Positions 45,783 to 57,430 of a DNA stretch of 64,000 nucleotides are shown here, piece after piece. Position numbers and translations under genes: made by a program. The notes under the pieces are model-generated. The model saw only the letters and a list, made by a program, of their open reading frames with translations. It was not told the origin of the DNA and made no database searches. Every line of letters begins with the position of its first letter. Positions within the stretch are counted from its first letter, which is position 1. Origin of the DNA: Sialis fuliginosa (Eukaryota > Arthropoda > Insecta > Megaloptera > Sialidae); contig OY540809.1 in NCBI GenBank assembly GCA_961205875.1, positions 33,926,267-33,990,266 on the forward strand, in the 5' to 3' direction.

Positions 45783-46075
45783 AAAACGGTCAAGTGCGTG
45801 TTGGGCACGCACTTGATAGGTTTCCGTAGTTATTACGATTTATAAATAAGAGTTATTTCAATTTTTTTTATAAACTATTCTAGCTACAGTGTTCGATATA
45901 ATTTTCATTGAAAGTACTAACTAAAAGTTACATTCTGGATTGTTTTTAGATTTTTTGCATCGGTAGTTTAGAAAGTAGCTCTGATAACTACATTGAAAAG
46001 CATATATATCGTTACTAAAGGGTTAAAATCAATAGGTCATATAACATTTTTTGTTGCATTTTAGGTTGCCTTGGT
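45783..46075. repeat. Dispersed repeat with GTGCGTG hairpin, copy 2, plus inverted unit
   Basis: GTCAAGTGCGTGTTGGGCAC and GATAGGTTTCCGTAG match 31320-31370. From about 45875 the text (TCTAGCTACAGTGTTCG, GAAAGTACTAACTAAAAG, GGGTTAAAATCAA) is the inverted form of the 287-bp unit at 31021-31305. The join of the hairpin motif to this unit is the same as at 31305, but with orientation changed. Confidence 0.6.
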
Positions 46076-46888
46076 ATAAAAAAATATTTTTTTATCTAGC
46101 TTTAGCTCCTTAGAGCCCCCCCACCCCTGAAAAATTAACAAGTTCCACCCAAGCATAAAATGATTTGTCTCATGGTTGATTCAAATTCGTACGAAAAATG
46201 CATTTGTATAGTATAATACACATAACGTAATTAATTTAGTACTCAAAGTGTATAAAATAACAATATATTTTTTGCTTAGTGAGTACATTCGATACTTTAT
46301 AACCAATACACATTATTGATCCTAAACAACTACTTACTACGCGAATATACATATAAATTGCACACATTAGCTCAATACAAATCTACCGATAACTCCGTCA
46401 GATAAATACAACCCCATAACTTTCACTGAACATTGAATAACCTTCGCCCTGACCTTGTTTAGAGCTGATTTAATTCTGTATAATGTCAAACGTACCTGCG
46501 TTTTATGAAATATTGCATCATTTATATCTCAGTTAGGGTATATTACATCGCTCCGGTGGAAAGGACAACCCCTAACAAATGGGGTGTATACTGTACAATA
46601 TATTGTGTTGTTTGAGGTAAATATTTTGTCTCAAAATTATTCATTTATTTATCCGTACGGGATGTTTATTCTGATTAAAATATTAATAATTTATTTATGG
46701 GTTCTTTTTGTAAATTTTATAAGAAGAAAGATACGTTATTTTGTATGTTTTGTCATATTTATGAGTTATGAGAATGAATTTATATTTTTTTTATATTATA
46801 TTACAGTCGGACTTAGTAGTGACGAACAAAATCCAAGGATTTTTATTAAGGTGCATTTTCAAATAATTAGACTTTTTATAACAATGGA
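46076..46888. other. Intergenic DNA, no gene seen
   Basis: The 130-codon frame at 46584-46976 is AT-rich, predicts a low-complexity hydrophobic peptide and runs into the next MITE. I do not regard it as a gene. Confidence 0.45.
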
Positions 46889-46890
46889 TA

Positions 46891-47373
46891 AGGTACCAAT
46901 CTTTAAGAGCAAGGTATATTATTTTTTGGGACTAATGGGTTACTTTTTTGTAATTTTCATGAACTTATGTTACTAGTAAAACAACTACCTTTTTATTTAA
47001 TCAATTTAATTACCAAAGTCCGCAAATATAGTTTGTTTTTTAAATTATAACCTTTTATTTTGTTTATGTTTTTTCTCCAGTAATGAACAACGTAAAACCT
47101 GTAATGATCACCCAATGACGAACACTCAAGAAGAATATAAAATAAAGAATCGTTAAATTTACTCACTACACTAATTATTTACATAAGAAAATTCACTTTC
47201 CTTGGTATTCTACCGAACTTTATTTGTCCATTACTTTTAAACAAAATGATCAATTGTCATCAAATCCAATAACGGCAGTAATCAAATAACAATAAATATT
47301 TCTAATTTAGTACCTACATTTAGTTTAAAAATATTCAACACTGGGGTATTGTTCAAGACTGGTGCCAGTACCT
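46891..47373. mobile_element. MITE family A, copy 3
   Basis: TA at 46889-46890 and 47374-47375. Left end AGGTACCAATCTTTAAG is diverged; right end ACTGGTGCCAGTACCT is intact. Shares TTACCAAAGTCCGCAAATAT and CTCCAGTAATGAAC with the other copies. 483 bp. Confidence 0.8.
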
Positions 47374-47644
47374 TATATTGTACAATTTTGGGTGGTTAAA
47401 ATAATTGAAGAAACCCTAAAATAAAAACAAAATACTTGAAAAAACTATATCAATACAATAAATAAAATGTGAGGAGGAATTGTTGAGATTATTATTAGTA
47501 AATATATTTTTTTAATTATAAGGTAGAAATAAATTTTCTTTAATATTATGTTAGGATTGTTTTTACCAAATTATTGGAAATTTTAAAAAATAGATGATGT
47601 ATGTAAATCCTTACTGAAAGGAAAAATGGTCCCGTTCAAATTGG
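47374..47644. other. AT-rich spacer
   Basis: Nothing recognised. Confidence 0.5.
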
Positions 47645-47871
47645 CTAAATTCACCAAAGGTAGTTAATTCAACAATTTAAATAAAAACCGATAGTGTTTA
47701 TATAAATTGCCTGGAATTGGTTAACCATTTAATTTTTATACAATTTTACTAAAAAATATTAGTTCGAAATTTTTCTTAAAACGCACTTGAATATTTTTTC
47801 ATATATTTTTAATTTTTTGACAATTTCATTCTAAATCTTAATTTATGCATATGTCAAAGTGACATTTAAAA
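47645..47871 (+). mobile_element. Dispersed element family R, 5' fragment
   Basis: CTAAATTCACCAAAGG, AACCGATAGTGTTTATATAA and GCCTGGAATTGGTTAACCAT match the left third of R copy 3. The match ends near the internal TTAA region. Both outer ends are missing. Confidence 0.7.
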
Positions 47872-48485
47872 CGTAACATTTTGGATTATATTTTACGATT
47901 TTAGTCAATGTCATTATTAGTTTTAATTAAACAAAATAATATGCTGTTATAAAGAAAGACTTCAAATGATGTTTTATTTAATAATTGATTATTTAGTTAT
48001 AGACGTATTTCTTAGAAATATTATAAAAGCAGAAACTAAGTTACTGTTACAGATATATATTCTAAAAACAGATATGGAACATAAAAAAAAATTTTTATGA
48101 TAACAAAAAATACACATTTCATAGCTATTGTTCACAGAATATAATGTATAATATAAAAAACTGTACTTGATATTTATAATGGTAGCGGTAATTCTTTAAA
48201 TCTACTCGTTTTACACTTCTTCAAAATAATGAATTCACAAATACCATACAATAATCTAAACAATTTTACCTAACAAGAGAGAAACTTGTACATTTGTTGA
48301 TGAAAACCATTATCCGTTCATTATTTCTGTTTTCTCGTATTTCGCAGAACATTATAACAACAAAAAATAAACACCTATGAAAATTAAGGTAATTTTTTGT
48401 ATATAACATGATAATAATCACTAATGGCTACAGAAAATGTGAAGAAAAAAAACATTTAGTTATAAAAATATATTTACATTGTAAT
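47872..48485. other. AT-rich intergenic DNA
   Basis: No gene or repeat recognised. Confidence 0.5.
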
Positions 48486-48660
48486 CAGGGGCGTAGCTAC
48501 CGATATTTTAGGTGTAGAGGGCCCCCAACATGCATAAGCAAATAATCGTAAAACAAATACAAAAATTGGTAGTTACCACTTCTTTTAAATCTGCTGTTTA
48601 TTAAAAATTAACAAAATTTTGAAAAATTGTTAATGGGAGATCTATTTTTATTGTTGTCAC
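48486..48660. mobile_element. hAT-like element, one end only
   Basis: CAGGGGCGTAGCTACCG is a terminal motif common in insect hAT-type MITEs, followed by a GGGCCCCC block as in such elements. No matching right end was found, so the right limit is nominal. Confidence 0.4.
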
Positions 48661-48672
48661 ATATCACTAATG

Positions 48673-48902
48673 CCCGGTATTATAAAGAATTTGCTTTTGA
48701 GTGCAAATGCAAATTAGCTTCCAGCTAACGCTATCTGTTAGGTGTAAATTGATTTGAAAATGCTTGATATATTAAAGCAGTGGTAATAAATGTATAATAA
48801 CGTAAATGCTATGCATTTTACGAGGTACACTTGGCAGCACTTATTTTAAGTTACTGATTGTACTTATCGCGCATGCGTCAAAATCAAACTCATTATACCG
48901 GG
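48673..48902. mobile_element. Small inverted-repeat element, 230 bp
   Basis: CCCGGTATTATAAAG on the left faces CATTATACCGGG on the right. Non-coding. The right end abuts a GGGTGTTTTTTTAAACCTG motif that resembles another mariner-type end, so the border is uncertain. Confidence 0.55.
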
Positions 48903-49084
48903 TGTTTTTTTAAACCTGAAACATTCAAATATCTCGAAAAATAGGCACTCTACGGAAAAAATATCAATAATCAAAATTTAATCATTCCGCGGGGGAAATA
49001 CATTAGTGCAAAAAAAATAGTCCCACTCCCCCCTCTTTGTGGGTTGGGACTGGGGTAACTTTGAATCTTAAATAGAAACCTCAA
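48903..49084. mobile_element. Mariner-type MITE left part, truncated
   Basis: GTGTTTTTTTAAACCTGAAA with CAAATATCTCGAAAAATAGG is typical of a mariner-type MITE left end. A G/C-rich block CACTCCCCCCTCTTTGTGGG follows. It is cut by the Helitron-like fragment that starts near 49085. Confidence 0.4.
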
Positions 49085-49244
49085 TTTTTTATTGCAGATA
49101 CGGTTAGGTAATTAGGTGTTGATTAGTTTTTATTACAATAATAACTAATCGTGTTTGTAGTTATGTAAATTCAACTATATATTTTTAAAATCCTAAACAA
49201 TAATTCCTTAGTCTATGAGAGCGAAGCCGCGCGGGTCCAGCTAG
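49085..49244 (+). mobile_element. Helitron-like 3' fragment, family H2
   Basis: Matches the last 160 bp of 2474-3295: ATAATAACTAATCGTGTTTG, AACTATATATTTTTAAAATC and GAGAGCGAAGCCGCGCGGG. The end CTAG (49241-49244) is followed by T. The 5' portion is absent. Confidence 0.75.
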
Positions 49245-50315
49245 TGTATAATAAAACTAAGATTTATATTTTTATTGTTCTTTAGTTCATAAATTAAAAT
49301 AAAATTATCCCAAAATATAAGACACGTCAAATAGACTGTTCAATATATTTTGTGTTACTAAGAAACATTCAACTTAACCCACTTGCAAATTAAGTTTACT
49401 TACATACTCATAAATTGACTATTTTTAATAACCCTGTTTGAAATTTCTTACCTTTATAAATAATTTTGACGATCGACTTAATGTTGCGAGAAATCTGTAT
49501 AAAGAGGAAAACGACAGTGTTATTATTATCATAAACAGCAACTGCTACGTGAAATATTACATTCACAATCGTTCAAAGTAACTTGCGACATTCCATACGT
49601 TAAAATTGACAAGAACAAAGAAATATCGAATTGTGGTGTGCCGTGAAATCAAATTTATAAAAAGTATATATATTCTCATAGTACTATCGACCTCTTACCA
49701 CTGCATAGTCTTCTCAATTGCAGTAGAATTCATTTTTAAGTGTCGATTATTAGATATATTTTTTTGATAATGGAATTTTTCAATAATACCTATACCTATA
49801 GCCCTTTATTTGGCAGCCATATAACTATAGAAAATGATGTTGCCTGAGCGCAACACTGCCAAATAAAAGGTTAATATTATTAATTTTTAACAATCTATCA
49901 GAACTGATTATTTTTATTCTAATGGCAGTTTTTTATTTTAACATTCTTTTTTAATCAATACAAATTATTATCAAAAATAAAGTTATTTCTCATATAGCCT
50001 ATTGCAGATTATAAAAAAATGTATACAACACTATAACAATCATATTATAAATGCCAAGTTTTTTCTCAAATCGAATTTCTTACAAAATATTAAAATCTGG
50101 TATATTCCATAGAAACATACATTCCAATATATCTACAAAAAAAAATCTATCAGCGAATAATATGAGAAAATCATAATGAAGAAAGAAATTCCAATTAGCA
50201 GTTATATAAACTAAATATATTTCTTACAATTAGTAAATTTACTACTGGAAAAACGGAGAAACTGTGGTTTCTTAGTCACTTCAACTAAAAATATACTTAA
50301 AATGGAAACTGTTAG
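49245..50315. other. Intergenic DNA with one short hairpin
   Basis: CCTTTATTTGGCAG (49803-49816) is mirrored by CTGCCAAATAAAAGG (49856-49870); inside, GTTGCCTGAGCGCAAC forms a second small stem. It may be a tiny foldback MITE or a folded transcript. No gene is evident in the stretch. Confidence 0.5.
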
Positions 50316-50357
50316 GCTCCTAGTTAGGACTTCTTGTGAAGTCGAAACACGTGTTGA
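50316..50357 (+). ncRNA. Degenerate hammerhead-ribozyme-like motif
   Basis: The order CTAGTTAG, GACTTC-TTGT-GAAGTC (a perfect 6-bp stem with tetraloop), GAAAC, then ACGTGTT follows the hammerhead order of CUGAUGAG, stem II, GAAAC, short stem III and NUH. Stem I would be GCTC with GAGT, only four pairs. The CUGAUGAG box is changed at three positions, so self-cleavage is unlikely. Motifs like this mark Penelope-like retroelements and small retrozymes; no Penelope reverse transcriptase is visible here. Chance or another hairpin is possible. Confidence 0.3.
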
Positions 50358-51936
50358 GTGACATTGTTTTATTGTGGTTAAGGTGTATATTTTTAGTTTA
50401 ATTTTAAGTGAGTTAATTTACTGTTTATGATATTTGTTGTTATAAAGTACCTTCATGTTTGTATTTCGTTCTTTCTAAATAAATATCTATCGATTCAAGA
50501 GGTCGAAATGGTATTTTCTAGACGGTGTATTTTATAAAGTACCATTTTCGCGGATTGGGCAATAACTGAGAATGGATTGAGAAAATCTGAAACGACTTCT
50601 CTCAAACCTGTGGTGTAGATATTATTGGATTTTTCTTTTGAGCAAAAAAAATCTGAATTTAAAATTGTAATATCACTATTTCACTTATGATTTGTTAATA
50701 CCTACGTATAAGCGAGAGAGAACTTGAGTTATTGTTTTCTTATATACAGTCTGTACTAATAGTTATATATCGTCCCCTCCTCCCACTCGAATTTATATTG
50801 GGTCATTAATAAACTTAAAAATTGATCATCATAGATTTGTTTTCACGTTAGAAATGTTCAATTCCTCAAAGAAATCATCTCTTTTAATTTATTTTTAATT
50901 CTTTTTCATATATTTTGTCTGCTGGCTTAGCTTTTTCAGATAGCTCCTTCATGGTTGTTTTTTTTTTCTTGGAAAATGTGTGGTAATTGTATTTGTGTGT
51001 GTGTCTTAGTAGGAGAGACGAACAAGGTGGCCGGGATAGTAGTAATTATTTAAAGTTATTCACAGAGAACATATAGGGGATTTTTATTTTTATTTTAGTG
51101 TTTCTTAAGAATGTGATTATGTGGGTGTATAATACCTTATTTTTTAATAATTCTTTTGTTGATTGGATCGATTTTTCTTTGATATTCTCTCGTAATTTTG
51201 CTTTTTCTTATTGAATGTGATTAATGTCACATATGGTGCGGTTGTTGCATTCGTAAAAAGGATTATCAAATGATTTGATCTTGTAGAGATAGTGTGGAGT
51301 ATATATGCGCAATTTAGTCGTAGTTGATTTATTGCTGTGACGTCTTTCCTAGATTTCTTCATTGAATGAAACCATGGTTTTTCTTCGCGAATGTTTAGTT
51401 AGCATTTTAAATTTTTTAGTTAATCAGAAAAAATTTATTGAAGCAAAATAAAACCAACAAATAACCACTTAAAATGTATTAATGTATCAATACTAACCAA
51501 TTACGTTTAAAAATGGCATACAACGAACACTCAAAATTCTTAATGTTTTATTATTTTTCTTTTGTAAATCATTTTTTACAAATTCTTCATTAAATTCTAA
51601 ATGCGCCTGGAAGTTCTTATACTGAAGTAATGTAAATGTTTTTATATAAAAGTAAATGAACAAACAAATACAAGATGAATGTAATAGATTCATTCAATGA
51701 TTTGAACCAAAGTCGTTTGTCTTGCGGGAGACAGTTAAAGTCTCTACAGTAAAATACTATTCTGGAAAACTTTCTTACGTGAATATATTATATAATACAC
51801 TTTTTCTATTGAAAAACAAATTATAAAAAGTACTAATGACAAATCTTTACTAATTTCAATATTTTTCTAGGAATTAATTTTAGCAGAGTTTACTATTCAA
51901 TTAGTTCTAAGTTTTAAAAGTCGTATCACACATATA
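50358..51936. other. Intergenic DNA, no gene seen
   Basis: Short AT-rich frames (51144-51362 and 51493-51693, reverse) have no support. No repeats recognised. Confidence 0.45.
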
Positions 51937-53214
51937 CAGAACTAGCTGGGCCCGCGCGGCTTCGCTCGCTTGGACTACGGAATTATTGTTTATGATTTAA
52001 AAAATATATAGTTGAATTAAGTACAAACACGATTAGTTATTATTGTAATAAAAAGCAAACAACACTTAAATTACCTACCTAACAAAAACGAATCAGAACA
52101 AAAAGTAAAAATAATTTTGTTCTATTTAAATTTAAAAGTTAATTATTGAATACAAAATATATAATTGACAATCAAAATAATACCGGTCTGTTCCCTCTGC
52201 CCTGCGTCTAGTTGGCACACTCCCTCGCCGCATGCCGCGACACGGGTCGCCATCGCGCGAATAATATGTTCCCGTATGTATCTAGCGATATTTTCTTAAC
52301 TATACGACCAAATTGGATACTGTAAAGAGCAAATTATATGTACATTAAGTACTTATCACGATGAAATAACTTATTTCGATAAAGATTAATGTTTTGCATG
52401 TCATAAATCCACGTAAAAAAAAACAAATATTTTAAATTTTCTTTGTAACATAAAAACAGTCATTGTGGCTTTAATATAAAAGTTAAACATATGGTGTCGC
52501 TGACTTTATTGCAGATCTTTTGATTCTACACAATTATTAATACATTATTTTGTTCAATATTGAACGGTTTAAGCAGCGTATTGCAAAATAGCGGGCCGAC
52601 GGTAAAAATTTTTCCGACTTGATTTACTATTATCGTCACTGCTTAGTTGTTATGTTACCTAACGTAACAAAATATAGCCTATAACCTGGCCAGAGAATGT
52701 ACCTATGAATTAAAATAGAAACCACGTAAATCTGATAAGTGGTTCTCGAGTGATAAGCGCACTAACGGACAGACAGACAGACAGAGAGACGTTGAGCTTT
52801 ATATATATATTAAGGATGTCTCACGGGAACGTGTTGAAACTAATCAGCTGTCATTTTTAAATGGATGCTGTAATTGGAAAAACAAAAATAGCGTTGAAAA
52901 AAATAAAGTCTGCAATTTTTAATGAGTATAAATAAAATTTAATAAAATGTTAAAAAATATGCTATAATTATCGATAATTCTGTTAAAAATAACTAGAGGT
53001 GTACCGGAATGTATTTACATTGCCAACACTTTTTTCTCGAAAAGAAGCACTTTTCGAGAGTAAAAGTCAGATTGACGCGTACGTACTGTTTTTACCATAT
53101 CCTGAATAAAATTGGAGACTCCTTTTTTTCAACACAATTTTTATTTATTCAATAATTGCATCCATTTGAAAATAACAGCTGATTAGTTCCAACACCTTCC
53201 CATGGAACAGCCTG
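51937..53214. mobile_element. Mariner-type MITE split by a Helitron-like element
   Basis: TA lies at 51935-51936 and 53215-53216. Five terminal bases CAGAA (51937-51941) precede the Helitron insertion; the repeat resumes TGTCTCACGGGAACGTG at 52817. The right end, inverted, is CAGGCTGTTCCATGGGAAGG. Joining the flanks across the insertion restores a terminal repeat that matches the right end. Inner arms (AACTAATCAGCTGTCATTTT against AAAATAACAGCTGATTAGTT) confirm it. Without the Helitron it is about 403 bp. Confidence 0.85.
51942..52816 (-). mobile_element. Helitron-like element family H2, complete copy
   Basis: On the reverse strand it runs from TCCTTAATATATATATAAAG (5' end at 52816) to CTAG (51942-51945), between A and T of the MITE target. 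The 3' hairpin GCGAGCGAAGCCGCGC precedes the end. It is 875 bp, similar along its length to 2474-3295, and shares ATGGCGACCCGTGTCGCGGC. No target duplication, as expected for Helitrons and in contrast to the copy at 2474. Confidence 0.87.
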
Positions 53215-53216
53215 TA

Positions 53217-54418
53217 TATAACATAACAAAATTGTTCGCCCAACGTCCGAAATTTACATGAAACCATTTTTTTATATTGATATAGGTATTAATAATGTAC
53301 CGAGTATTAAACATGTCCATCTCAAACGATCCATTTAAAACACCCACCCAAGAAATATGCAATAATGATATTTTACACATAACTACACAAAACGCCCACC
53401 CAACTTCATTCTACTGATCTTATATTTGTAAAAAAAATCAAGGAACGAAACTTCGACTGAGTTTAATTTTTTTATTGAAACTAACCTCAGGTGATAAGTT
53501 TTGATAAAGTTTATGAAAAAAAACGTGTAAAAAGACGCGGATAGTTTTTCCAGTGGAGTTGATTAACTCAGTTACGTACCGTTTTAACTTTGAAGTGTTA
53601 GACAAAGATGGGCAGCTTGTTATATGAAGAAGAGGGATTTTTATATTTTTTGTCGTTATGCCGCCGAATCAAGGACGTGACATAAATGTAAAACTCCCAG
53701 ATGGTCGTTAGCGATTTTTTTTGAAAAGATCTCCACACATACATACGTATATATTATCCCATGCCCTGTAATATATTGTGACTATAGATACATAAATCTT
53801 TGCCCTGAATATTCGTGTATTATTCAAACATTACTGTTCGAAAAATTGCGTAACATTTGTGGGAATTTTATGGTTTTATATGTGATTAGAATTTTTATAA
53901 GAAATAATGGTTTCATCGAATTTTAATTAATAAAACTGTAAAATATTTACTTTCATTGGATGAATTTGTTTTATAACCATTCAGCTAAAAAATACAACAG
54001 TAAATGTATAAATTATTTAAATTAGTTGTACTTTCTTTGTTTTCTAACTACTTAAAGAGGGAACATATGAGTAGATGGCAGAAAAAATAGGTGAATTTTG
54101 GGAATTATTATCTCAAAAACTGTTTGTTCGAAGTCATCCAGATTTGTTTTATTCTAAAGAATATATATTGAGGTATGTTTACAAATTTTCAAATTTCAAA
54201 TTTTAAATTTTATATTTGTTTTTCTTAAATTGTGCCATATAGTATATAAACTTAAATGTCCGCGTTATCGCGTTTCTTCTCTTGGCTTTTCGACTTTCAT
54301 ACCTGAGTCTTCTTCAAAAGTGTTTCTGAAACTGCTATAATTTATATTGGTCGAGGGAGGAGATACAATGTAGGACATTCTAACGAAAAGTTTGATGCTC
54401 CATAAATCACCCTTAAAA
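53217..54418. other. Intergenic DNA, no gene seen
   Basis: A patch near 53530-53720 is GC-balanced unique DNA; frames at 53183-53380 and 54265-54495 (reverse) are unsupported and the second overlaps the mariner end. Confidence 0.45.
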
Positions 54419-54593
54419 TACTGATAATGATCCGGAACTGGCCACCAAATGGCACCATATGTAAAAAAAAAATAATTCATAGCTGTAAATATCAACCATC
54501 AAACCTCTGCTGTCAAAATTTCATGACATTCCATCGAATAGTTTATGAGATACAGTCATTTGAACAAAGCAACCTCCAAGTTTTAAAAAAAAC

Positions 54594-54794
54594 ATGGAAA
54601 ATACAGAAATTCGTGCAGTGATCAAGTATCAATTTTTGAAAGGGCAAGAAATCATCGATGACTTCCAAAAAATTTTGGGGAAATCTGCTCCGTTGAAAAC
54701 GGCTCCAGGGAAAGAGATTTTACTCAAATGAAGAAGTTTTCACCGCAATAAATGGCTATTTTGAGGGTTTGAGCACCGATGATTATATGAAAGG
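54594..54794 (+). pseudogene. Mariner transposase remnants, N-terminal and C-terminal pieces
   Basis: From the ATG at 54594 the frame reads MENTEIRAVIKYQFLKGQEI, a typical mariner N-terminus, and stops after about 45 codons. In another frame EEVFTAINGYFEGLSTDDYM follows, which is the C-terminal region of mariner transposases. The sentence is cut at the codon after MKG by the TA-flanked palindrome and continues beyond it at 59496 as KMLEDRWTRCIELKGDYVEK, then TAA (59560-59562). The catalytic D,D34D domain is missing altogether. The gene is dead. Confidence 0.85.
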
Positions 54795-55359
54795 TACACT
54801 GCTTGTCACAATTAGTGGGACACTTTTTCAATGTAACACAGTTTTGGTAAAAATTGTCATATTAATATGAAAATTCATAAAAATCATAATTGTGGTGTTG
54901 TTTCAAAGCCCAAAGAGTAAAAACTTTGTGCGTGCATCGATAACGGGTGTACAACCCTTGGAGAGGTGAAAAATGGAAAGTGACAATTTCAAGTATTGAA
55001 AAAAAAGTTTAAAAACTGTTTATTCCAAGTTAATGATAAAATTCACATTAATTTTTATACGTAGAACTTATTTGAACCCTAAAGGTATAAATTATTTTTT
55101 TTAAATCAATATTTAATTCTATTTACCACCTGTTATCATCCCCTAAGTTTAGGTTATTAGAAATATAGGAAAATATGAAAGAAATTTTAAAAATCTTCAA
55201 GGGTTGTTAGAAATAATCACAATAAATATAAATATACAATTTCAATAAAATCCAGTAATTTTCAACCACTTTTCTACCCTTTAATATTCAACCCCCTGTG
55301 TATTACAATTAATTCGAACAACGTAGGTAAAGATAATTTTTTTAAATTCACAAAATAGG

Positions 55360-56222
55360 TAGTAAACTGTATATACAATGGTACTGTATGTTAAAAAAAC
55401 ACAAATAAATTATAAGGGTAGGCATCAACCCTTAAATACTAAATCGCCCCAAATAGTAGGGTAGAATATTAAATTTAAGTGTGATTTTATAAGAAATCAA
55501 TTAATGCTCTTATTTGAAGATTTTTGTGAAAATTTTGTGCACCACAATTCACCCCTACGGATGTAGCTACCCTAAATTAAAAAAAATTACACTTTTTTTA
55601 AAACATCGTATCTAAAAATTCAGTGGAATTTTTTTGTCATCCTTTCGTAATATAAAAGGCCAACATTTGATCTTTCTACACCGGTAAAATTAAAACAATA
55701 CACTATCAGGAACTACCCTTAAATTCTTATTACTTAAAAATAAAATAAATTTTATTTCAATTAATATTGAAAATATAGGTATCTATGGAAATTAATGACA
55801 AATTTACGAGTTTTTCGTAAGTTTGGTTAAAATTAATTCAATCGTTTTGAGACGTTTCTGATAATAAATTGTTTTAATTTTACCGGTAACGAAAGAACAA
55901 ATGTCGGCCTTTTATATTACGAAAGGATGAAACAAAAATACCACGGACTGTCTAGATACCATATTTAAAAAATTGTGTATATTTTTTGAATTGAAGGTAC
56001 CTATATCCGTAGGGGTGAATTGTGGTGCACAAAATTTTCAAAAATATTGTTAAATAACAGCTTTAATTGATTTTTCATAAAAATAGGGTTGTAAATTGAA
56101 TTCAATTTACAACCCTATTATCGGGGGTGATTTAGTTCTTAAGGGTTGATGACTACCCTTATAACTTATTTGTGTTTTTTAACATATAATTCTATTGTAT
56201 ACACAGTTTACTACACATTAAG
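55360..56222. repeat. Older inverted repeat inside the left arm
   Basis: 55360-55783 and 55784-56222 are diverged inverted copies: GCACCACAATTCACCCCTAC faces GTAGGGGTGAATTGTGGTGC, and AAGGGTAGGCATCAACCCTT faces AAGGGTTGATGACTACCCTT. The second copy covers most of the stretch missing from the right arm. Confidence 0.8.
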
Positions 56223-56474
56223 TAAATTTCAACGTTTCAGAATGATTGAATTAATTTGAGCCAAACTTAATAGTCCAGTAATTTTAGATATAAATGTACC
56301 TAATCTGGGAAAAAAATAGCAGATAGCTGAATTTTTGTATACACCTTCGTTACAGTGTTATAAATAACGTGTAAAAAGTCCCCAACGATATCAAGCCGGC
56401 GTTGCGAGATATTGAAGGTCTAACGTGACGAAAAACGGTTATTCGCGAATATCTCGCTTCCTATGACTCGGAGG

Positions 56475-56711
56475 TCAATAAGGGTTATTATATAAACGGT
56501 GTATTATTAAATTCTTAAGAAAAAAGGCTCTTTCCATTTTTTTTTGAAAAACAACCGTTCTCGTGGTAGAGCGCGGAGAAAGTATGGCTATATATTTGCA
56601 TACGGTATGACGCACTCTATGGCAATTGACTATTTGCATATGACTATTACTAAATGAAAAAATTACAGGACAAAAATTAAAGAGTAGCAAATAATCTATA
56701 AGGTGTGTCAT
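56475..56711 (-). other. 78-codon open frame in left arm, duplicated in right arm
   Basis: The predicted peptide begins MTHLIDYLLLFNFCPVIFSF, is hydrophobic at its start and cysteine-containing, and has no family I recognise. An identical frame lies at 58043-58279 on the other strand because the arms are identical here. Since identity extends well outside the frame, it gives no evidence of selection for coding. Probably fortuitous. Confidence 0.25.
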
Positions 56712-57324
56712 TCGGATATATTAAAAAAAAAGTTTTTATCAATTTTAATCACATTTAGTAGAACTGCAAACATAGCGATTTATGAAAAATTACCATTTTT
56801 GTTCAATTTTGTGTTCAAAATCTACACCTAAGCTTTTGTAAAGTTATTTAATGGTTCTACTAAAATAAGCTTTGGACATATTGAGTAGAAAAGAGAGAAA
56901 AAATGTGTTAAATTGACCTGCATTTAACAATAGGTACGTCAAAAATTAAAAAAGCGAAAAAAAAATTATTTTATTATAAAATGCACCCTTTTTAAAGTTG
57001 TATGTGTACTTATGTTATAAATATGACTAAATAGTAATATTATAAATATTTTTAGGCTAAAAACATGTTTTTTATCATTTTTTTGCTAGAAAAACTTCTA
57101 TTCATATTACCGCAAGGTCTCTTGATAGCTCCTATTTCATATGCAAACCATCAAATTAAAAAAAAATTAAAAAAATAGATTCGCCATTAAATTTTGAATA
57201 ATAAACAATAAATTATTTTTTACTTAATTTTATATTTTCCGTGTAATGGGAAGCCAAAATCAACGAATACTGGACGATGACAAGAAAATTGGTGTCCGCG
57301 CGATTCTTTTTTTGTTTTATAAAA

Positions 57325-57430
57325 TAAGGATTGCATCGAGATAGGAACATGAAATTCGGTATTATTGTACATCAAACTCTCCTCCTTAAAAACAGATGTG
57401 TCGCAACTCTCAATTCTTATTCGGTCCCAG
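57325..57430. other. Spacer at the palindrome centre
   Basis: The 106-bp single-copy spacer between two TTTTATAAAA motifs (57315-57324, 57431-57440). Includes CATCGAGATAGGAACATGAA. A spacer of this size is what lets a long palindrome persist without rapid deletion. Confidence 0.8.

Noticed and set aside
46584-46976. 130-codon forward frame, the longest in the window
   Set aside because: Strongly AT-driven hydrophobic composition, and its last third lies inside MITE A copy 3, whose other copies do not keep the frame.
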